Assembly (NCBI GenBank): GCA_022711465.1 | Contig: JAKLEZ010000007.1 | Coordinates: forward strand, 1-64,000 | Length of the DNA: 64,000 nt | From: Planctomycetota bacterium | Lineage (GTDB): Bacteria > Planctomycetota > Phycisphaerae > UBA1845 > PWPN01 | Direction of reading: 5' to 3' | The notes under the pieces: model-generated | What the model saw: the letters and a program-made list of their open reading frames with translations, nothing else | Databases searched by the model: none | Told to the model about the DNA's origin: nothing | In this document: one piece after another, positions 37,169-46,170 of the stretch | Layout: the number at the start of each line of letters is the position of its first letter | How positions within the stretch are numbered: the first letter of the stretch is position 1 | Made by a program: the position numbers and the translations under genes

Positions 37169-37534
37169 CTACGGATCGGTGGCCGGCTCGATCGTGGCGC
37201 GCATGGATCCCTTGCAGCGCCGGATACGAGGATCGGGCCCGTAGGCATGGATCTGGTCGCGCTTGAGCTCGGCTCGCTCCAAGGTGGTGGTTTCGACAAT
37301 CACCCGGCCGGTGGTATCGACCTCGGCGGCCATACGGAAAGCCCTGGCCGAGCTGTGCCCGAACAGTCTGCCCAGCATTTCGATCACGTACTCGTAGCTG
37401 TGATCGTCATCATCGTGCAGGATGACATGGTAAGGCGGCTGCAGCCGTGGGCGCGGCCGGGTTGCGGAGGGTTTCCTTTGCTTCTCGATCTCGGGCGTTG
37501 CCACCGCGGTCTGGTTGGCGTTGGAGTCGGCCAT
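37169..37534 (-). CDS. clpS: ATP-dependent Clp protease adaptor ClpS
   Basis: 121 residues; GAAGG precedes the ATG. A disordered basic N-terminus (~1-30) leads into the ClpS fold: PPYHVILHDDDDHSYEYVIEML (~33-54) contains the N-D-D-type degron-binding loop, written here HDDDDHS. It continues with LFGHSSARAFRMAAEVDTTG and the end of the fold at ~110. ClpS binds N-degron substrates and delivers them to ClpA/ClpC. No clpA or clpP is adjacent. Confidence 0.88.
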   Translation of the reverse strand: MADSNANQTAVATPEIEKQRKPSATRPRPRLQPPYHVILHDDDDHSYEYVIEMLGRLFGHSSARAFRMAAEVDTTGRVIVETTTLERAELKRDQIHAYGPDPRIRRCKGSMRATIEPATDP

Positions 37535-37651
37535 CTACCTTCTTCCTCGGGCTTTACGGCATGACACACTCTATTGTAGCCTTCTTTATGGGGAAGGGCA
37601 GGGGGCTACGGATACTCCTCCATCGAGTCCTCAGTTGCAGCATACGGGACG

Positions 37652-37849
37652 ATGACCGTGGTCCTGATCCTCCGAGCTTGCGTGGTCTTGTTCATCATCG
37701 CCTCCGCATCGCGTGGCCAACTCTTTCCGGCGGAATCATGGGTTCGCCGGACGCCGGCGGACGTCGGGATGAACCCGACCAGGCTCGGTGCGTTCGCCAG
37801 CTATCTCGGTGGTTGCGGCTGCGTGGTGCGCCACGGGTACATGGTCTAG
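37652..37849 (+). pseudogene. N-terminal remnant of a secreted serine hydrolase (beta-lactamase-like)
   Basis: 65 codons with a signal peptide (LRACVVLFIIASASRG) and the opening of a class C beta-lactamase-like serine hydrolase (LFPAESWVRRTPADVGM, then CGCVVRHGYMV). It stops at a TAG where the family continues with Tyr-x-Trp-Gly, and the SxxK catalytic region is missing. I read this as the broken 5' end of a gene. Confidence 0.5.
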
Positions 37850-37851
37850 TG

Positions 37852-37986
37852 CTGGCCGACGCCGGAAGGACATGCATCGCCTACTTGAGGATCGGCGACA
37901 AGCTCGGGGTGCAGATGGAGGCAGGGCGATATGACGTGGCCTGGTATGACTGCACCCGCGGGGATTGGATTGATGGCGGGACATAG
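37852..37986 (+). pseudogene. C-terminal remnant of a secreted glycan-active protein
   Basis: In another frame, directly after the broken hydrolase, about 45 codons read VLADAGRTCIAYLRIGDKL and YDVAWYDCTRGDW and then stop. This resembles the terminal collagen-binding-like beta domain of secreted planctomycete glycosidases (pattern A-x-PGR-x-YVxYL...GxYxVxWFDPRTG). The two fragments abut, so a deletion probably joined the start of one gene to the end of another. Confidence 0.4.
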
Positions 37987-38074
37987 CAGGTTGGCGCCGG
38001 GTTGCGCGTTCAGGGTGTGCCCCCCGGGCTGGGCAGGCCTGTGGCCGTCTGCTTGGATCTTGATCCGCCGAGAC

Positions 38075-38926
38075 TCATCCCTTCAACGTTGCCTCAGTGA
38101 CCGAGCGTGAGATGACCCGATTGAAAACCAGGTACACCACGATCGCTGGCAGGACGTAGACGGTCAGGCCGGCGAGGATGAGTTGGTAGTCGCTTCGCCG
38201 GTAGCCGTAGAACGCGTTGAATGCCGCGGGCATGGTCTGCAGGTCCGGGTCAACGACCAGCAGGGTGGCCAGCAGGAACTCGTTCCAGACCGCCAGGAAG
38301 CTGACGATGCCCACCACGGCCGTCGCCGGCCAAGCCATTGGCAGAAAGACCCTCCAATAGACTTGCCACGTGCTGGCTCCATCGAGCCAGGCGGCTTCGT
38401 GGAAGGCCTTGGGGATGGAGACGAAGAAGCTGCGGTAGATAAACACGGCCGTCGGCAGCTCGATCGCCGTGTACGGACCGATCAGGGCCAGCCACGTGCC
38501 GCTGATTTCCAGCTTCTCGGTCAGCCCGGCCAGCGACAGCACGATCGCCTCGGTCGGCAGCAGGAAACCCAACAGCAGGAGGCTATACAGCCATCGCCCA
38601 CCCGGGATGCTGAACCGCGCCAGGCCGAAACCGGCCAGCGAGCCGAACAGGACAATACCGGTCACGCTCGCCGCCGACACCACGGCGCTCGCCAGGAAGT
38701 GGCGTTGAAACTCGCCGACTTGCCATGCCCGGATGAACGGTTGGAGCGTCAGCTTCTCCGGCCAGGCCAAGGGATTGGCCAGGATCTCCGCCCCCGGCCG
38801 CATCGAAGCCATCACCATCCAGGCCAGCGGCAGGACCGTGGCCGCCGAGGCGACGAGGAGTACCGCGTGGCGCGCGGAGCCGCCAGGAGCGTTTGAGCCG
38901 GCGACGGGCCTGGGGCGTTCGCTCAC
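38075..38926 (-). CDS. sugar ABC transporter permease (MalG-type)
   Basis: 283 residues with six helices. The EAA loop EAAWLDGASTWQVYWRVFLP (~170-190) is the docking site for the ATPase. Starts with GTG overlapping the stop of the upstream permease by four bases (GTGA), so the two are translationally coupled. Partner of the MalF-type permease and the binding protein just upstream; imports an oligosaccharide or sugar derivative. No ATPase gene is in the cluster, so a shared MsmX/UgpC-type ATPase encoded elsewhere is expected. Confidence 0.9.
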   Translation of the reverse strand: MSERPRPVAGSNAPGGSARHAVLLVASAATVLPLAWMVMASMRPGAEILANPLAWPEKLTLQPFIRAWQVGEFQRHFLASAVVSAASVTGIVLFGSLAGFGLARFSIPGGRWLYSLLLLGFLLPTEAIVLSLAGLTEKLEISGTWLALIGPYTAIELPTAVFIYRSFFVSIPKAFHEAAWLDGASTWQVYWRVFLPMAWPATAVVGIVSFLAVWNEFLLATLLVVDPDLQTMPAAFNAFYGYRRSDYQLILAGLTVYVLPAIVVYLVFNRVISRSVTEATLKG

Positions 38927-39807
38927 AGCTCGACCTCCTTGGCCCGGTTGACCAGCCTCAGCAGGACCGCCGACAGAACCGCCAACAAGACCGCCACCAG
39001 CACCGCCATGGCCGCCGCGTAGCCAAGCTCCTGGAACTTGAAGGCCGACTTGACTACCCAGGTCGCGGCCACCTCGGCCTCGGGTACTCCCGACGCTCCG
39101 ACCATGACGTAGAACAGGTCAAAGACCCGGAACGCCCCGGTGACGCAGAGCACCACGGCCACCACCAGGACCGGTCTGAGCAGCGGTCGCTCGATGTGCC
39201 AGAAGAGCCGCCAGCCCTCAGCCCCATCCAGGCGGGCAGCCTCGCGCAGCTCCTGCCCGACGCGCTGCAGACCGGCTGAGAACAGGAGCATGTAGAAGCC
39301 GCAATACGCCCAGCCGGACATGATGCTGATGGCGTAGACGATCCGCTCGGGTCCGAGCCAGACCCGGGCCAGGCTGTCGAGCCCGAATGCCTGCAGAGCG
39401 GTGTTGATCGGTCCGTTGAGTCCCAGCAGGTTGCGCCACAGGATGGCGCTGGCGACAAGGGCGATGAGCAGGGGGGCGGCCAGGGTGATCCGGTAGAGCG
39501 TCTGTCCGCGCCGGCAGCGATGGATCAGCACCGCCAGGGCCAGCCCGAGCATGACCTCCACGATCAGGGTGATGCAGCCGTATGTCGCGTTGTTGAGCAG
39601 GGCCCGGCCCAGCACCGCGTCCTGGAGCGCTCGCCGGTAGTTGGCCAACCCGACCCAGCGGGAAGTCAGTCCGAGTCCCGACGATTCGCGGAAGCTCAGC
39701 CACACCGTTTCCAGAAACGGCACGATGACGAAAAGTCCATATACCGCTCCGGCCGGCGCGAGCATCCACCAGCAGCGCCAGGTTGATCTGTGGTAGGAAG
39801 AGCTCAT
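38923..39807 (-). CDS. sugar ABC transporter permease (MalF/UgpA-type)
   Basis: 294 residues, six helices, with the EAA loop EAARLDGAEGWRLFWHIERP (~195-215). It sits 18 bases downstream of the binding-protein gene and overlaps the second permease, forming a binding protein-MalF-MalG operon on the minus strand. Inner-membrane channel half for carbohydrate import. Confidence 0.9.
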   Translation of the reverse strand: MSSSYHRSTWRCWWMLAPAGAVYGLFVIVPFLETVWLSFRESSGLGLTSRWVGLANYRRALQDAVLGRALLNNATYGCITLIVEVMLGLALAVLIHRCRRGQTLYRITLAAPLLIALVASAILWRNLLGLNGPINTALQAFGLDSLARVWLGPERIVYAISIMSGWAYCGFYMLLFSAGLQRVGQELREAARLDGAEGWRLFWHIERPLLRPVLVVAVVLCVTGAFRVFDLFYVMVGASGVPEAEVAATWVVKSAFKFQELGYAAAMAVLVAVLLAVLSAVLLRLVNRAKEVEL

Positions 39808-39825
39808 GGTAACGCTCGATCGCCC

Positions 39826-41109
39826 TTACCTGTAACCAGCCACGTCCGCGGCGGCGGCGTCCAGGGCTGCCTGTGCCGTCGCACTGCCGCCCACGACCTG
39901 GCGAACCGCGTGATAGAACCGGTCTGCTATTCGCGGGTGCCAGGAGATGTCCGGCGCAGGGACGAAGTGGTCCGCGCCCGCCAGTACCTCCACGGCGTGA
40001 GCCATGAGCGGCGAGCGCTCCTGGCCCACGTTTGTATCCCGCGTACCGGAGAACACGCCGCCGGCCACCGCGATCCGCTGGGTTTCCGGCAGCATGTAGG
40101 CTTTCAGCAGCTCGATCGCCATGTCGTGGCGAGGGGAATGCGCGTGGATCAAGTAACCTGACGCCGTGGCCAGAACACTGTATGGCTCGGCTGGAAGGTC
40201 GGGCAGCGGCAGTACGCCGATGAAGCCGATGTCGTTCTGATCTTCGATGTCCTGCAGCAGCCATTGGCCGTTGAAGTGAAATGCTCCCCCTTTGGCGCTG
40301 AAGCGGGCCACGCCCTCGGCGTCGTTGATCGTGTTCATGTCACGATTGAATGTCCCCATTGCCGCCAGGTCCTCAAGCAGCAGCAGAGCGCGCACGAAGG
40401 GCTGGCAATTCAGGTGCACGATTGAGCCGTGCACGCCGGCCGCCTGGTACGTTTCCGCTCCGGCGTACTGCTCGACCAGGTGTGCGGCCCAATTGCCGGC
40501 CGGCCAGCCCGCCTGGTTGCCGTGAACGATCGGGCACACCCCGGCGGCCGACAACCGCCGGCAGGCGTCGGCGAACTCTTGCCAGGTTCGCGGCGGCTCG
40601 ATGCCGTGGCGCCTGAGAATCGACCGCCAGTACCAGATCACGTTGGACAAGGCGATCGAGTCCGGCACCATGTAGTACCGTCCCTCCAGCGTTGAGCCGG
40701 TGAAGGCCCGTGGGTCGAAAGTGGCCAGCCAATCGCCGCTCAGGGCCGAGGTCAGGTCCAGGGCCACGCCTTCGCCGACGTCGCGTCGAATGGAGTACCC
40801 CGCCCAGGCGAAGTAGATGTCCGGCGGCCGGCGGCTGCGCATCAGCGAGGGCAGGCCGTAGGTCGTGTAGTCGTCGTCCTTGAGCACCTGCCGTTCGGCA
40901 TCCATACCCGGATGCCGCTGCTTGAACAGCTCGATCGCCCGATCCCAGGTGGCCTTGTTGACTTCGGTAGTCCCCGTGTCGGCGATGATCAGCTTGGTGG
41001 GCGGACCGGCATCCTGATCGCGGCAGCCGATGCAGCCTCCGACAGCCGATAGGGAGGTCGTAACGAGAAGGGTATGGAGCAACCGATGGCAGGTCGTGGT
41101 TCGCACCAC
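39826..41109 (-). CDS. sugar ABC transporter substrate-binding lipoprotein
   Basis: 427 residues if translation begins at the GTG at 41109 (41106 is equivalent). No clear ribosome site is present, and the choice rests on the signal peptide (LLHTLLVTTSLSAVGGC), whose Cys is a lipobox. The mature part is a family 1 solute-binding protein: AIELFKQRHPGM near the start, PDIYFAWAGYS, EGRYYMVPDSIALSNVIWYW, and RTWQEFADACRRL. It captures a sugar in the periplasm and hands it to the two permeases encoded downstream. Divergent from a Gfo/Idh/MocA gene across a 322-base region with a dyad. Confidence 0.85.
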   Translation of the reverse strand: MVRTTTCHRLLHTLLVTTSLSAVGGCIGCRDQDAGPPTKLIIADTGTTEVNKATWDRAIELFKQRHPGMDAERQVLKDDDYTTYGLPSLMRSRRPPDIYFAWAGYSIRRDVGEGVALDLTSALSGDWLATFDPRAFTGSTLEGRYYMVPDSIALSNVIWYWRSILRRHGIEPPRTWQEFADACRRLSAAGVCPIVHGNQAGWPAGNWAAHLVEQYAGAETYQAAGVHGSIVHLNCQPFVRALLLLEDLAAMGTFNRDMNTINDAEGVARFSAKGGAFHFNGQWLLQDIEDQNDIGFIGVLPLPDLPAEPYSVLATASGYLIHAHSPRHDMAIELLKAYMLPETQRIAVAGGVFSGTRDTNVGQERSPLMAHAVEVLAGADHFVPAPDISWHPRIADRFYHAVRQVVGGSATAQAALDAAAADVAGYR

Positions 41110-41431
41110 GAGGATAGTATGACCGCAGTCGGCAGCCTGCACAAGACATGTACCGTTGGGTTCCGTGCGGCCTGCATCTGGGAGCGGGGCTGCGCCGCCT
41201 TGCGGGCGATCGGTAGCGCAGGTTTCCTGCGGCGTCGCCTTCGGATCCAGGGTTCCTGCCAGTCGACCCGTTCGGGTCATGTCCGCCTTGACTCCGCCAG
41301 TTCTGAGATTGCGGATCTCGTCGACCTGCCGTACCCTAGAGGGTATGAGCTGGCGTGCATCTGGTGCCGCCGGGCTGGCCGCAATCCGGCCTTTGGTTCC
41401 GAGGCTTGGTCGACGAAAGGGGCTAGACGCG
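41110..41431. other. divergent control region between ABC importer and Gfo/Idh gene
   Basis: 322 bases between divergent genes. It contains a 6-bp-arm dyad at 41332-41345. Open frames cross it in both coding directions, but signal peptides mark the real gene starts, so I treat it as non-coding. Confidence 0.5.
41332..41345. promoter_or_regulatory. dyad TACCCT-AG-AGGGTA, candidate operator
   Basis: Perfect 6-base arms around a 2-base centre, ~90 bases before the Gfo/Idh start and ~220 before the ABC operon. Its place between divergent sugar-related genes suits a regulator site. No regulator gene is adjacent. Confidence 0.35.
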
Positions 41432-42706
41432 ATGAGACGTCGTGATTTTCTTCGCAATTCGGTGGCCGCGGCGGCGGCAGGTGTGTCTTTCCCGTACTTC
41501 ATCCCATCGGGCGTGCTGGCCGCTCCAGGCCGGAAGGGCCCCAACGACAAGTTTGCCGTGGGCTTCATCGGTACCGGTGGCCGTGGTCGGCATCTGATGG
41601 CCGGCGAGAACCTGGCCGACCACGCCGTGATTATGGCCGCCACCGACTGCTATCTCAGGAGGGTGGAGGATGCCGCCAAAGCAGTCCCCGGCGGCGAGCG
41701 GTGGAACAAGTACCAGGACTACCGCAAGATGCTCGAGAAGGAGAAGCTCGATGCGGTGTTCGTTCCGACCACCACTCACGCTCGAGCTCTGATCTGCCTG
41801 CACGCCATGCAGGCTGGCCTCGACGTCTACGCCGAGAAGCCACTGACCCTGACCATCGAGGAGGGGCAGGTACTGGTCAAGGCGGCTCGGAAGCTCAACC
41901 GCATCCTCCAGGTTGGCACGCAGCAGCGGTCTCAGCCGTCGAACGTCTACGCCAGCAAGCTGGTCCGCGAGGGGGCCATTGGCAAGGTTGACACCGTCAT
42001 TGCCTGCAACTTCGAACCGCCGACCCGCTGGACAGACCAACCCGGCCAGCCGATACCGGAAGGGCTGGACTGGGACCAGTGGTGCAATCAGACCGCGCTC
42101 CGGCCGTATCATCCCGACCTCTACGGCAAATGGGGCATCTGGTGGGACTACGATGGCGGCGGACAGTCGTGGGGCGTCAGCGGCTGGGGAACGCACGCCC
42201 TTGACCAGGTCCAGTGCGCCCTGGGTACCGACTACACCGGCCCGGTCGAGATGTGGACCGAGGGCTCCGGCTCACAGGCCAAGGTCACCATGAAGTACGA
42301 AAGCGGCACGCTGCTCAAGCTTGAAGGCCCCAAGCGGGACCTGGCCGACCTCGGGGCCATCTTCATGGGCGACCAGGGCAAGATCGAGATACTCCGCGGC
42401 TCCTTCCTGACCGATCGCCCGGAACTGCTCAAGGATCAGCCCGCAACCATGCCCGCCAACGTCCCCGGCGAGGTCAAGTGGCACTTCGACAACTTCTTCG
42501 AATGTCTGCGCACCCGCAAGCGGCCGAACGCCGACGTCGAGATCGCTCACCGGTCGAACAGCGTTTGCCACCTGGTCAACATCTGCCGCGACCTCGGCCG
42601 CAGACTGAAGTGGGACCCCAAGGCCGAGAAGTTCGTGGGAGACGATGAGGCCAACAAGTTGCTGTCTCGTCCGCGGCGTAAGGGCTACGAGTACCCGAAG
42701 ATCTGA
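41432..42706 (+). CDS. Gfo/Idh/MocA family oxidoreductase, Tat-exported
   Basis: 424 residues from the ATG at 41432; AAAGGGG lies 9 bases upstream. Twin-arginine signal MRRRDFLRNSVAAAAAG, cleaved near LAAPG (~30). The Rossmann segment is VGFIGTGGRGRHL (~44-56), followed by DAVFVPTTTHAR and the EKPLT motif (~133-137), where Lys binds substrate and cofactor. The C-terminal alpha/beta domain has VSGWGTHALDQVQ (the G-x-H-x-x-D pattern). These NAD(P)-dependent enzymes act on sugars and related compounds; export as a folded, cofactor-loaded protein is typical in planctomycetes. Likely regulated with the divergent ABC importer. Confidence 0.9.
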   Translation: MRRRDFLRNSVAAAAAGVSFPYFIPSGVLAAPGRKGPNDKFAVGFIGTGGRGRHLMAGENLADHAVIMAATDCYLRRVEDAAKAVPGGERWNKYQDYRKMLEKEKLDAVFVPTTTHARALICLHAMQAGLDVYAEKPLTLTIEEGQVLVKAARKLNRILQVGTQQRSQPSNVYASKLVREGAIGKVDTVIACNFEPPTRWTDQPGQPIPEGLDWDQWCNQTALRPYHPDLYGKWGIWWDYDGGGQSWGVSGWGTHALDQVQCALGTDYTGPVEMWTEGSGSQAKVTMKYESGTLLKLEGPKRDLADLGAIFMGDQGKIEILRGSFLTDRPELLKDQPATMPANVPGEVKWHFDNFFECLRTRKRPNADVEIAHRSNSVCHLVNICRDLGRRLKWDPKAEKFVGDDEANKLLSRPRRKGYEYPKI

Positions 42707-42921
42707 TCGTCTGGTGGACCGAGCAGCAATCTGGCCGATGTCGGCGTCCGTTGCCGGAGGGGCGCCCCCGTATGCCCGGAGCGTGATGGGTCTGGGCCGC
42801 GTTTCTCGCTCCTGAAGGCGACCGATGGTCTCCGATCTATTGGCGACCAGGGCCGCTTCCGCTAGTATTCCGTCACGAAACCAGGGTGTGTCTCACGTCC
42901 TGCAGACAAGGAGCGGCTTTG

Positions 42922-45900
42922 ATGCCCAAGCGGAGCGATATCCACAAGGTCATGATCATCGGTTCGGGGCCCATCATCATTGGGCAGGCCTGCGAGTTCG
43001 ACTACTCAGGCACCCAGGCATGCAAGGCCCTGCACGGACTGGGCTACAAGATCGTGCTGGTCAACTCGAATCCGGCCACCATCATGACCGATCCCGGCAT
43101 GGCCGACGTCACCTATATCGAGCCGCTCACCCTCGGAGCCATGACCGACATCATTGCCAAGGAGCGGCCCGACGCCCTCTTGCCCAATCTTGGCGGCCAG
43201 ACCGGCCTGAACCTGGCGTCCGAACTCGACAAGGCCGGCGTGCTGGAGAAGCACGGCGTTCAGATCATCGGAGTTCAGGCCGATGCCATCGAGCGTGGCG
43301 AGGATCGCATCGCCTTCAAGAACACGATGAACAAGCTCGGCATCGACATGCCCAAGAGCACCGCGGTTTATTCAGTCGAGGATGCCGAGAAGGTGGCTGC
43401 TGAACTCGGCTACCCAGTGGTGATCCGACCGGCCTACACCATGGGTGGTACAGGCGGTGGCCTGGTCTACAACGTCGAGGAACTGCGGACGGTCGCCAGC
43501 CGCGGCATTGCTGCCAGCCTGATCGGCCAGATCCTGGTCGAGGAATCCGTGCTCGGGTGGGAGGAACTGGAGCTCGAGGTGGTCCGCGACGCCAAGGGGC
43601 AGATGATCACTGTCTGCTTCATCGAGAACGTGGACGCCATGGGCGTGCACACCGGCGACTCCTACTGCACCGCCCCCATGCTGACCATTGCCCCTGAACT
43701 GCAGCGGCGATTGCAGAAGCACTCCTACGACATCGTCGAGGCGATCCAGGTCATCGGCGGGACCAATATCCAGTTTGCCCACGATCCCAAGACCGGGCGG
43801 GTTGTGGTGATTGAGATCAACCCACGCACTTCGCGTTCCTCGGCCTTGGCATCCAAGGCCACCGGCTTTCCGATCGCCCTGGTGTCGTCCAAGCTGGCGG
43901 CCGGACTGACCCTCGACGAGATTCCGTACTGGCGCGACGGCACGCTCGACAAGTACACGCCCTCCGGCGACTATGTCGTTGTCAAGTTCGCCCGGTGGGC
44001 CTTTGAGAAGTTCCGCGACGCCGAAGACAAGCTTGGCACCCAGATGCGGGCTGTCGGCGAGGTCATGAGCATCGGGAAGACCTACAAGGAAGCACTGCTC
44101 AAGGCGATCCGATCCCTCGAAAACGGCCGCTACGGCCTGGGCTTCGCCAAGGACTTCAATCGCCGCTCGTTAGACGAACTGCTGGCCATGCTCCGCGAGC
44201 CGTCCAGCGAGCGGCAGTTCATCATGTACGAGGCCCTGCGGAAAGGGGCAACGGTCGAGCAGCTTCATGAGCTGACCTACATCAAGGCCTTCTTCATTCA
44301 GCAGATGAAGGAACTGGTCGAGCTTGAGGAGAAGATCCTCCGGTGCAAAGGTAAGCTCCTGCCCGACGACCTGCTGACCCGGGCCAAGAAGGACGGCTTC
44401 GCCGATCGGTACCTCGCCAAGCTGCTGGGCGTACCGGAAGCCGACATCCGGAAGCGGCGACTCACGCTCGGCGTGGTCGAGACATGGCAGGCCGTGCCGG
44501 TCAGCGGAGTGGAGAGTGCCGCGTACTACTACTCGACCTACAACGCCCCCGACGAAGTCCCGGTCAGCGGTCGGGACAAGGTCATGGTCCTTGGCGGTGG
44601 ACCCAACCGTATCGGCCAGGGAATCGAGTTCGACTACTGCTGCGTACACGCGGCCTTCGCCCTGCGCGACCTGGGTTACGAGACCATCATGGTCAACTGC
44701 AACCCGGAGACCGTTTCGACCGACTACGATACCTCGGACAAGCTCTACTTCGAGCCGCTGACCGTCGAAGACGTGCTGAGCATCTACCGGAAGGAGAAGC
44801 CCGAGGGTGTGATCGTCCAGTTCGGCGGTCAAACCCCTTTGAATATCGCTCAGGAGCTTGCCGCCGAGGGTGTCCGCATCCTCGGTACAAGCCCCGATAC
44901 GATCGATCTGGCCGAGGACCGCGACCTGTTCCGCCAGATGATGGACCGCATGGGCATCCCCATGGCCGAGTCCGGAATGGCCAGCACGCTGGATGAGGCC
45001 CTGGCCATTGCCGGCCGCATCGGCTACCCGCTGATGGTCCGCCCGTCCTACGTGCTCGGTGGCCGGGGCATGAAGGTCGTTCACAATGACCGGATGCTGC
45101 GCGAATATGTGGCCGCGGCCGTCGATGTCACCCCGGAGCGCCCCATCCTCATCGACCGGTTCCTTCAGGACGCCACCGAGGCCGAGGCGGACGCGGTCTC
45201 GGACGGCAGGGACGTGCTCGTGCCCGCGATCATGGAGCACATCGAGCAGGCCGGGATTCACTCCGGCGATTCCGCGTGCGTCATTCCGCCGATCAGCATA
45301 CCGGAGAAACACCTTCGCACGATCGAGGAGTACACCCGGCGGATCGCCCGCGAACTCGGCGTGGTCGGCCTGATGAACATGCAATACGCGATAGCCGGGG
45401 ACGTGGTCTACGTCCTGGAGGCCAACCCCCGGGCGTCGCGGACCGTCCCGCTGGTCTCGAAGGTCTGCAACATACCGATGGCCCGCCACGCCACCCAGCT
45501 GATGCTCGGCAGGAAGCTGGCCGACCTCGGTCTCAAGGGGGGCACGATCCGCCACTTCGGTGTCAAGGAGGCGGTGTTTCCGTTCCCGATGTTCCCGGAG
45601 GTCGATCCAGTGCTCGGACCGGAAATGCGCTCGACCGGCGAGGTCCTGGGCATGGCGGACAGTTTCGGCCTGGCATTCTACAAGGCCGAGGACGCTGCCA
45701 AGCAGACCCTGCCCACCGAGGGTACGGTGCTGATTTCGGTCAACCGTGATGATCAGCCGGCCATCTTGCCCGCCGCGAGGCGGTTCCAGGAGCTTGGCTT
45801 CCGTATCCTGTCCACGGAGGGGACCCAGGTATTCCTGAACGCCAACGGTGTCAAAGCCGAGCCTATTCGGAAGCTCAAGGAGGGCCGGCCCCACATTCTG

Positions 45901-46122
45901 GACGCGATTACCAACCGGGAGATTCAGCTGGTGATCAACACGCCGGCGGGTGAGCAGAGTCAGCGAGACGACTCCTACATACGCAAGTCAGCGATCAAGC
46001 ACAAGATACCGTATATCACCACGATCAGCGCTGCACTGGCCTCGGCTGAGGGCATCGCTGCCCGCCGTCGCGGCAAAAGCGGAGTCAAGTCACTCCAGGA
46101 GTACCATGCCGACATTCATTGA
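42922..46122 (+). CDS. carB: carbamoyl-phosphate synthase large subunit
   Basis: 1066 residues from the ATG at 42922 with AAGGAG 8 bases upstream; the E. coli protein has 1073. It begins MPKRSDIHKVMIIGSGPI, the canonical CarB start. Two ATP-grasp halves (~1-400 and ~550-935) are visible, each with a GxGPxxIGQxxEFDYxxxxA start (the second is GGGPNRIGQGIEFDY, ~560). An oligomerisation region lies between them, and the C-terminal MGS-like allosteric domain is at ~940-1066. It uses ammonia from CarA, bicarbonate and two ATP to make carbamoyl phosphate for arginine and pyrimidines. carA is not adjacent. argG lies 15 kb away on the same strand. Confidence 0.97.
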   Translation: MPKRSDIHKVMIIGSGPIIIGQACEFDYSGTQACKALHGLGYKIVLVNSNPATIMTDPGMADVTYIEPLTLGAMTDIIAKERPDALLPNLGGQTGLNLASELDKAGVLEKHGVQIIGVQADAIERGEDRIAFKNTMNKLGIDMPKSTAVYSVEDAEKVAAELGYPVVIRPAYTMGGTGGGLVYNVEELRTVASRGIAASLIGQILVEESVLGWEELELEVVRDAKGQMITVCFIENVDAMGVHTGDSYCTAPMLTIAPELQRRLQKHSYDIVEAIQVIGGTNIQFAHDPKTGRVVVIEINPRTSRSSALASKATGFPIALVSSKLAAGLTLDEIPYWRDGTLDKYTPSGDYVVVKFARWAFEKFRDAEDKLGTQMRAVGEVMSIGKTYKEALLKAIRSLENGRYGLGFAKDFNRRSLDELLAMLREPSSERQFIMYEALRKGATVEQLHELTYIKAFFIQQMKELVELEEKILRCKGKLLPDDLLTRAKKDGFADRYLAKLLGVPEADIRKRRLTLGVVETWQAVPVSGVESAAYYYSTYNAPDEVPVSGRDKVMVLGGGPNRIGQGIEFDYCCVHAAFALRDLGYETIMVNCNPETVSTDYDTSDKLYFEPLTVEDVLSIYRKEKPEGVIVQFGGQTPLNIAQELAAEGVRILGTSPDTIDLAEDRDLFRQMMDRMGIPMAESGMASTLDEALAIAGRIGYPLMVRPSYVLGGRGMKVVHNDRMLREYVAAAVDVTPERPILIDRFLQDATEAEADAVSDGRDVLVPAIMEHIEQAGIHSGDSACVIPPISIPEKHLRTIEEYTRRIARELGVVGLMNMQYAIAGDVVYVLEANPRASRTVPLVSKVCNIPMARHATQLMLGRKLADLGLKGGTIRHFGVKEAVFPFPMFPEVDPVLGPEMRSTGEVLGMADSFGLAFYKAEDAAKQTLPTEGTVLISVNRDDQPAILPAARRFQELGFRILSTEGTQVFLNANGVKAEPIRKLKEGRPHILDAITNREIQLVINTPAGEQSQRDDSYIRKSAIKHKIPYITTISAALASAEGIAARRRGKSGVKSLQEYHADIH

Positions 46123-46170
46123 CCGTCCGCCGTTGCGGGCACGACCGGTCAGTGGATCAGGAAGGTTTCC

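Noticed and set aside
44170..45894. 574-codon open frame antisense to carB
   Set aside because: It lies wholly inside an unmistakable carB on the other strand, has no ribosome site or motif, and reflects the codon bias of high-GC DNA.
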